This document shows, in pieces, positions 56,331 through 64,000 of a stretch of DNA of 64,000 bases. The DNA is taken from contig NC_080418.1 of the NCBI RefSeq assembly GCF_029873635.1, forward strand, positions 8,752,562 through 8,816,561, written 5' to 3'. Source of the DNA: Malania oleifera. Lineage: Eukaryota; Streptophyta; Magnoliopsida; Santalales; Ximeniaceae. Under the pieces are notes generated by a model. That model worked only from the letters and a program-made list of their open reading frames with translations, made no database searches and was not told where the DNA came from. The position numbers and the translations under genes are program-made. Each line of letters starts with the position of its first letter. The first letter of the stretch is position 1.

Positions 56331-59300
56331 GATAAAAAAAAAAATAGATGGCAATAAAGAAGTAGAAAATGACATATAATGCCCTTTCATTGATGACTGG
56401 ATCCAAGTATGCACCTTATATGGTATTGAGAGTGAGGGGCAAGGTCTTAGAGTGTTGTAAGCTCAGATGTCATGGCTTTGTGCTTCCTCACAGGATCAAA
56501 CCTCTATTTAGGTGGACGCTTGGAGTGGGGCCTTTGCTGTGCGAGTTTTCTCATCCTAGTGAAATTATGAAAAAAATAGTGAAGAGTCAAAAAGCACATG
56601 ACTGCACGAGTGGACAAAAAATATATTAGATTGAAATCCTTTTCCTCTATTTCTCTCATGTGTCAATGTACGCACAAAACAAGTTGATAAGTATGTACTA
56701 GTTTGAATATACTTGTAACGTATGGACAATACTTAAACACAACCTCTATACACAGAAAGATATTGTCCCGCTTTGGTTTCTAGAAGATCCTATACAAGTA
56801 ATTTGCTTGGACACCATACTTTTGACATTGGAACATTATAGATATCTTAAATTACTACAAAATTTACTCATAACTAATTTGTATATGTCTCATAAGTCAC
56901 TAATAGCTAACCCATAACTGCATGACCCTTTGTGTCTATTTTTTAATGTCTTAAATTTTCGTATGCAAGTTTTAAATTTTAGTGAGAAAAAATTTTACTA
57001 GACCATATTTATCCAAAAATTGACAATGATTCATAGTGGGATAGAGAGGAAACATTAGAGGCATAGAAGGAATTTAATCAAATTATAGAACCAAATAGAA
57101 ATAAAAAATGTAAGTTATTAATTAATTTTAAAAAAATCAAATCAACATATTATGCACACATCAAGTTTGCCCAATGGCTAATCTAGTGGAATTCTAGTTA
57201 TGAGCATTAATCCCTCATAGTTATCATAAGTTATTTAGTGCTGTACTTTTACGTCGAAAATAGGAGTAAAGAGTCATCATTTGTAAATTTCCCATCAATT
57301 ATCTGAATCATCCTCGTGGACTGTAATCCTCAAATTGATGTTATACCTGACAGAAACAAGAGAATTTAGTCTCTCTTGCTCCAAAATTATTGGAACAGAG
57401 ATGATTGAAAGAGCTCTAATATAACGACCCATGGTAATACTAGTACAGCTAAGTGGCCGACGAACCAATGAATTTCTTTCCTTTACTCCCATAATTTTAC
57501 CACTATGGTGCTGCACCAGAGTTCACAGACCACAATTACAATTAGTCATTAAAGAAAGATGTTGAAGGGTTAACAAAAGGATAGGGAATCGGAGTATTAT
57601 GACTTGGACTAATGCAGGATGGGAAGCAGGTAATTGAATGGGTTATCTTACCCAATTTGGAGACTGATTTCAAAAAATTGGTTCGGGGATTGTTAAATTG
57701 TATGCCCAAATGTGTTTTCTTTAATTATTATGTGGGTTTAGTTTAATTTGTGGTTAGGCTTATGTGTTTAAGGGGCTTGTTCATAATAGATGTGTCTTTT
57801 GGGGGTACCTTTGTAATTTTATTTTGTTTTTGTCTTTACTATGAATTACCGTGCGGACAACATGTGATGGCAGTTCAGTGGCATTTAGCCACAGCCAGTA
57901 TAGCCAATTCTGTAGACTTGCTCATCATGAGCTAAATATCAAAGCATGACAAATATAATCAATATCATCCTTCCTTTTTTAATGGTGTCCTTATGTACTG
58001 AGGACCCTCCAATGTCTTGTACATCAAGCATGTCTCATATAATACTGACAACACTGTTGTCAGACACTTATTACAGAATATACAGTTTTTGTTCTCATAT
58101 TAATGAGAATTTAGTACTTAGTATAAATGAACACGCATAGGTATTATAATAGTTTTTGTTTATTATTCTTGCTTAATAATTTATTATTATTCTTTTTTGT
58201 GGGCCGGGGGGGGGGGTGGGTTAAGATTTGGAATATTCTGCTGCACTTTGTAATGTTTATATTACAAAATTACCCTTTTTTATTTGTATGGTCACACTAT
58301 TACCGTTATATCCAAAATGTTTGCGAGAAGCTCATTTTGTGTGTTTTTTCCCAGACCTGGGGGGAGGGTTGGTGTAGGAAATGAGAAATTTTGATAAATT
58401 TTTTTTCTTTGATCAGGAAAAAACAGTACATTAGAAAGGCACCTAGGGGTTGCCACCCAATTACAAGTAGGAGGGGGGGGGGGGTTAGAGAAAATTCAGA
58501 CTTGCTCTAGTGAATAACTGAAGAAAATAGATAGAGTGGAGATAGAAGAGAAAAATTTATTAAATTAACTAAATTAAAGGTGTCGTTCTAAGTTTTATCA
58601 GTTACCTGACTCCTAGCAGGTCTCTTTGTATGTGTTTCCTGGAAAGAAGACTCAGTAATTACTTGTTTGTTGGAACTAGAAGTCAAAAGTTTGGTAGATA
58701 GAGATCCTATAAAAAATTCTTTTGAATTAAAAGTAGGAGAGGAGCGAGGGAAAAAAGAGCAGAAATGACAGTGTGACAGTATACTCAAGAGACCATAAAT
58801 TGAGTGTGTCTAGTATGTATTGCCCAGTTGGCAGTATATCCTTGAGATCATTAATTGAGTGTGTCTAGTATGTATTGGCAAGTAAACTGGGAGGAAAGTG
58901 TAGGCCGTAGAGAGCGAACTATCCTTGAGTATTGTCAGAGAAGTATAATTTCCTTCATGAGCTTTAGCATATCTCTTTCCATTTAATTCAAAAGTTATTG
59001 ATTGGGATCAAGGATGAATTTTTTTCCCTTCTCTCTGCATAATTCCAAAATTTGATGATTTTATTAATGTGTGGTATTATATGATTGAGGAGGCACTAGG
59101 AGGGAGGGGGGCAGGTATGGAGGAACAAGTATTGGGATGTCTGAAAAAGATTTCATTGCCTTTCATTTTTGCTTGCAGGGGAAGGGGCAGGCCTTTGATC
59201 TAGTGGATTAGTTGAAGAGATTCATATGGCCAACCACACATAGAGGAGTTAATCTTAATGCCTATGCTGGTTTAGTTGCCGTTTATGCATTGTGGTTGGC

Positions 59301-59539
59301 TTCATTTTATGACTCTTTTTTGCTACGTGTACTTTTAGGCTTCATTTGTTCTTTTGAGTGAGGAGCAACAAATGATACAAGAAGCTAGAGCTTACTATAG
59401 TGCTTTGGGAGTGCATTTTCATTCTATTGTTAATTTTATGTTAATTTTTTTCCTAGCAAATCGCCCTCCCCGCATTGTTTTACTCCTTTCCATGATTCAC
59501 TATTTTGCATTGCAATAGAGCATTAGTCTTGAACATCCA
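56331..59539. other. spacer, no gene seen
   Basis: Short reading frames only. G-rich runs at 58205-58220 and 58474-58486. The phrase TTGAGTGTGTCTAGTATGTATTG occurs twice near 58799 and 58855, a local duplication of about 55 bases. Confidence 0.5.
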
Positions 59540-60550
59540 CACCAATTAAATTGAGCTAAGTAAAATATTTAAGCAAATATTAATTTAATATTTGAATAAA
59601 TTAAATTGAGCCTAATTTGGCTTGGGATTAAATTGGAAGTCCAAATAATTTAGCTCAAAATGGACTGAATTCAAGATAGATGGGCTGAGAAATCAGCTAT
59701 GTTGAAATGAACCAATGAGGTATAAACTGTTTGCTCAAGGCCCATAAATAAAGTTTATATAACAAGTCATCACAACATTTGGCATTATTTGGATTGAACA
59801 TCGACCCTCTCTCTTGCTCTCTCCCTCTCTCTGTTCACGCACACAGATGAGGTGGAGACATTAAATAAGAAGGGAAGGCTATACATTAATAGACATGAAT
59901 GAAGCAAGAAACCAAAAAAGATTGAACACTTTTGAATCTTGTGCACAAAGTTCCAAGCTTGCTACATATCTTTAAAACTTGTGAGAAAAAAGAATCCTCA
60001 AGATGGATAGCATTGTAGTCTGTTAAAGGACATGTTACCTTGCTGTACAATCTTCAATAAAGAAGTAGATATAAATCTTTTTCCCTCCCTCATACTTTAT
60101 TCAATTATAAGACTGGATTATAAGGGCGAAGATATCGTCACATTTATGATTTTTTGAAATGCAAGAGGATAAACAATTGTCAATCAACACAATGAGTGTA
60201 GATTTTGTTGTGTAGATCTCACACTACTTTGTGATTTCCATTTAACAATGTGTTATTTGTGCAAGCCTCGTTTTGAAGAGTGGCCAAATTTGGAGGCACT
60301 AAAAATAGGGGTGCAAAATTGTCAATTGAACTGAGCTAAGTTCAACATTAAAGTAAATTTTAATATAATATTAGGGCAAACCTAGTTTACTCTAATTGAA
60401 TTTGGCTTAGATCAAAAGAGTCCCAATAATTTAGTTCATTGTGGACTAAATTCAAGGCAACTGGGTTTAGAAACTGGGGTAAGTTGAAATCAGTCAACCA
60501 AGTACAAAATGCTATGTCAAGGCTTTAGTAAAGTTCATCCAACAAAGCCA
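59540..60550. repeat. pair of diverged direct repeats of about 0.23 kb
   Basis: 59540-59770 and 60310-60550 share, in order, AATTGAGCTAAG-like, AATTTGGCTTRG, AATAATTTAG, TGGACTRAATTCAAG and TAAAGTT blocks. The 540 bases between have no gene. They could be decayed LTRs or a simple duplication. Confidence 0.55.
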
Positions 60551-61125
60551 AAGTTGTGTCGCTCCACAAGATCATCCACAGAATTTTCCAACAAACTTCC
60601 ATTGATCTTCTCTCTAATGACACAGAGAATTTATGTTTGAAAATATTTCTTCTTTTGAGGCATATGATCAATTGAAGAATCATTCTCGAGCATTTAAGAA
60701 CATGCTTCTAGCTGTTGAACCAACATCACAGGTTTAATTGCCTTTGAATCACATCAAATTATGAGACAAAATCAGAGGCATTCTATTGCAACAAATGGAA
60801 AACCACATAGAATTGTATCCACTATTTTTATTATTCAAGAAATTGAATATTTATTCTACTTATTTTTTTCATTCATGAAATTTGTGTACACAAATTTTGT
60901 ACACAAATTTTTGGCATGTCCTATGGAACATCTTCACCTCACATTTTACCCTCCTACTATCCAAAGAAAATTCAAGTTTCTTGTCAGGCTAGTAAAAACC
61001 GAGAAAGTTGCTTTTCAACCTAGTTTCAACTAGTAGCAGCCCCAGCTTTGGCTCTTTCCCACTGCATAAAGCTACAACAGTAAAAAGACTAATGCCTAAT
61101 TTCGCTGTTTGAAGACTATTCTTAT
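60551..61125. other. spacer, possible outer part of the gypsy remnant
   Basis: A 90-codon frame at 60761-61033 has no recognised domain. A short duplication (TTTGTGTACACAAATTTTGTACACAAATTTT, near 60880) is present. Confidence 0.35.
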
Positions 61126-62110
61126 GTGATAACTATGCCTAATTTAGTGAATAATGTGACATACATGAATGGAAGGATTAGCAGGATGGAGAAAGCTGTC
61201 TCAAAGCTCACCAAAACTATCCAATGTAAAGGTCTACAAATAGTGTGTATGATGAATATGCTTGAAGCTCAAAATGTAAGAGAGTTGTGTGAAGTTCCAT
61301 TTCATTAACAAAGCTTTTTACTCAATGCGTACCCCCCTTGATGTGAAAAGATAAATAGAGTTGATGGGCACAGTATAGGGGGTGCTTCACCAAGTCCTCA
61401 TGTACTTGAAACCCTATTGATGGTTGGGAAAAAATGGAGCAAGAATTTCGAACTGATTCTATAGTGCTCGACGAGCAGCGAGCATGATGGAGTGAGCATT
61501 AAACAAGAAGGATGAGCCTCGCCAGCATATGGTGGATATTGAGTCTAGATAGACTCTTAGAAGTATCAACCGTAGAGATGTATATGCATGGTATGCATTG
61601 AGAGCTGCTCTACATCCTTCAAGGTATCAAGCCTATCACCTTTGAGGACATAGCAACGTGTGCCCACAGTAAGGAAATTAAGTGTCATCAACCATGGTTA
61701 ATCTATGTGTGGTAGTGCCACGAAACGGTAAATGGGATGTTAATAAAGTGGATTAGACTTCTGAAGGCATCAAGGCATCATTAGAGTCTATGGCTGTCAC
61801 TGTAATACCAGTGAAAATACTACCGAAAGAGAAGAAGGCTAACCTTGCAAGAAAGGAAGGCATTGCCCTACGTTGAAGGAGTTAGAAGAAGTGTATCCAT
61901 TCCCCAATATTGGCATGCCATGTATTTTAGAGTATATTTTTTAGTATAAACAATTCTAGGAAGCTGGAATGTTTAATTAGCAAAGGTATTGCATATTTTT
62001 GCATTGTCAGCAACCCTAATGAGCAGTGCTTTATTGTTAAAGAAGTAATCATGGGTTTGGCAAGGGGTGGTAAGATTCTACTTGAAATGTTTTTTCAGTC
62101 AGAATTGACC
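61126..62110 (+). pseudogene. Ty3/gypsy gag remnant
   Basis: Broken plus-strand readings give LLYILQGIKPITFEDIATC (61604-61660), KELEEVYPFPNIGMPCILE (about 61878-61934) and IVSNPNEQCFIVKEVIMGL (about 62005-62060). These are the linked landmarks of the gag C-terminal region of many plant gypsy polyproteins, in the right order. The coiled-coil-like 61126-61308 frame may be its N-terminal part. Stops and frame changes are frequent. No protease, RT or LTR was found, so the element is an old fragment. Confidence 0.75.
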
Positions 62111-62820
62111 TACTTAAAAACACTTCAAATGCTCTCCAAAATATACAAGTAAACCTGTTTTTGGAAGACATAGCATTTTTTGCCTTTTTTGTTGGTTGTT
62201 GGGCGGTAAATTTCTTTCCCAGCAATTCCCATTTGAAAAGCAACCTTGATATGTGTGATTGAACACGCTTCTGTGTTTTTTTTTTGGGTGTATTTTCAGG
62301 GTTGGATTGTCGGGTGGGGATGGAATGTTGTGATCAGAACTGTTACTATGAATGATCCAGTAAAGGAAACTTCCTCCATTTTAACTCTGCTTGCGTGTTT
62401 CCAGTGCGCCATATCTTGTCTTCGTACATCTTTCATATAATTGTTGAAGAACTTTGAGAAACTCCCAATCACGAGCTCTCCTAACGAAGATCATGTTCCA
62501 TCTGACTGTCCTTCATAAACAGGATCGGGAAAACTTACGTAAACTTCATTTTTCCTGACCAAGACAAAAAGATTTGGAAATTAATTCTCCACCCCATTTG
62601 TCTTTACTCGAAAAAAAAGGCCCCCCCCCCCCCCCCCTTCTGAAAAGAAGCTCTGCCCTAGCTTTATGTTTTTTCTGTTTTCACACGCCCATCCTGTGAA
62701 GGTTCTTTCATGATCTAGGCATTTCCCTCCTGGCCATAAGTAACCCCCAGGATGTTCCCACAAACCTGATTCTTTTCCATCATGAACTCCACAAACCCTT
62801 GGCCCCTTACTCAATATTAA
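62111..62820. other. spacer with a C run
   Basis: A run of about 17 C at 62621-62638. A 77-codon minus frame (62581-62814) shows no known domain. Confidence 0.45.
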
Positions 62821-63499
62821 AACTGTTTTGAGACTCCTTGAACCCCCGTGCCTACCTATGTCAAAGGGTTGGTTTAGCTACTTCCCAATTGACCAAGTGA
62901 AAATTGAAAGTCTTTTCAGAGCTATTCCAAATGAACATTCTCTGAATGTCCTTCAATCTTTTTGCCATTAAAGTTAGGAGAAGGAAAATGCGGAAATGAT
63001 GAAATGCTTGTCATCCAATTTTTACTTGACCTCATTATTTTCCTATCTTAACAATCAATCACTACAGTTTGTTATAAGCATTGCACTAAAGATTTGACTA
63101 TCCCCCACACAAGGATTTTGAAAGGTCCCATTCTAGTAATGTATTGTATACTTTTTGCCCATTGAGCTTCACGAATTTGCATGATAAATGGTTCCTCTCA
63201 AGGTTGAAACCTAATATGTTCTTATATTGTTCCTAGTACACGCTCAATAGGGGATCGTGACTTGCTTTCTTTTCTAACTCTAAACCCTTTCAGATTGACC
63301 AGTAACACTGATATTCATCTACTCACCCACATGGCAATATCATGTCTTTGACACTAATGATCTTGGCCCAATTCCATTTGTATTTTTTTGCTCCGACCCA
63401 TTAGGCCTCAAGGCTTTGCCTCATAAAAGGTATCTTGCAAGGTTGAAATCTAAACCGCCCTTATGACCTGGATTTCCCTAGAGCATGCGGGAATACCTC

Positions 63500-63700
63500 T
63501 ATTGAAGTGTCAAGATGCTGAGCTGTAGGACTAATATGTCTAATTTTATCTTCATAGCTCCCACTTTCTTTGGAACCAAAACAACAGTAGTGTTATTAAT
63601 GCAGCTCACAAAGTTGCCCATTTCATACCCTTCAAAAAATTTGACGTTTTCAGAACCCCCAAATTCTCTCTAAGAAATGACAAACCATGTAGTTTTAAAA
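63500..63700 (-). pseudogene. possible LINE reverse-transcriptase fragment
   Basis: The minus strand from about 63690 reads ENVKFFEGYEMGNFVSCIN then TTVVLVPKK, close in layout to the opening of plant L1-type RT (a helix, a Gly-x-Phe turn, then Leu-Asn-x-Thr-Phe-x-x-Leu-Ile-Pro-Lys). The following sequence does not give the expected FRPIS block in the same frame, so the assignment is tentative. Confidence 0.4.
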
Positions 63701-64000
63701 TTATTCAAACTTATTACAAATTTTTTCTTCAAAGCTTGTTGATCATAATTTATTTGCTTCTTGCTTATGCTGTAAATTATGAGAGAGCTTATTGTTACTG
63801 CAAACTGATTACTCTGATGGTACATCTGGTGAAACTAAGATATGGTTACAGTGGTCAATTTCTGGCGAACGCTCCGTTTATCTATGGGTTCAAGTTGCTA
63901 ACGATTTATTTTTAGTGTGTTAGGGCAGTTATGTTACCTGCCTTTTAACATCTCTCTTCACCAATTGCATCATGAGCCATATCTACGTTTAGTCCTTGTT
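63701..64000. other. right-edge spacer
   Basis: AT-rich, with no gene recognised. Confidence 0.4.

Noticed and set aside
60761-61033. 90-codon plus frame
   Set aside because: No recognised motif and hydrophobic low-complexity composition; could be part of the gypsy remnant but not supported.

Overview
This is a window of plant nuclear DNA, most likely from a eudicot with a repeat-rich genome. The evidence is Ty1/copia, Ty3/gypsy-type and TRIM elements primed by initiator tRNA-Met, a tRNA-derived SINE resembling the plant Au family, a TTF-finger hAT transposase remnant, AT-rich spacers with microsatellites, and one spliced host gene with GT-AG introns. Nothing bacterial, organellar or CRISPR-like was seen. 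The species could not be fixed.

Layout. Positions 1-3893 hold the 5' part of a decayed copia element on the minus strand, cut by the window edge and inserted into a large LTR-like repeat (A1, 3899-5367). From 5368 to about 39.9 kb the background is an old, non-coding, partly tandem repeat, here called B, into which many elements are inserted. These are a gag-less copia with 137-bp LTRs (7061-11872), a second A-type solo LTR (A2, 13384-17610) that itself contains solo LTR C (15523-17494), a dead hAT (18376-21695), a TRIM (22515-23178), solo LTR D (23638-25824), a copia with two LTRs (26058-31008), solo LTR E (31440-33963), and a scrambled block of an A-like piece, truncated LTR F and a copia integrase fragment (36434-39058). 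Target-site duplications, and empty copies of the same B sequence elsewhere in the window, fix many borders to the base. Positions 39.9-42.4 kb are spacer with a 0.7-kb tandem duplication.

The only convincing host gene lies at about 42.5-49.6 kb on the plus strand. It has five coding exons (43580-49095) and predicts 1682 residues: an N-terminal C3HC3D RING-like finger, a TRAF-type Cys/His segment, a very long Pro/Gln-rich region in one 4.36-kb exon, and a C-terminal C2H2 finger of the U1/matrin spacing. It looks like a nuclear or RNA/chromatin-associated scaffold, but its function is not known from the sequence.

Downstream lie a SINE fragment (about 49.84-49.99 kb), a non-autonomous LTR element with no recognisable coding domain (50177-52860), AT-rich spacer with a diverged foldback-like repeat, a full SINE with 18-bp target duplications (56132-56312), a diverged direct repeat pair (59.5 and 60.3 kb), a Ty3/gypsy gag remnant (61.1-62.1 kb) and a possible LINE reverse-transcriptase scrap (about 63.5-63.7 kb, minus).

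The main themes are layered insertions that can be ordered in time, copia polyproteins killed almost entirely by in-frame stops and active-site changes of the C-to-T/G-to-A type, a palindromic TCGTCGACGA module array shared by three solo LTRs, and an unusual Pro/Gln-rich zinc-finger gene preserved among the repeats.
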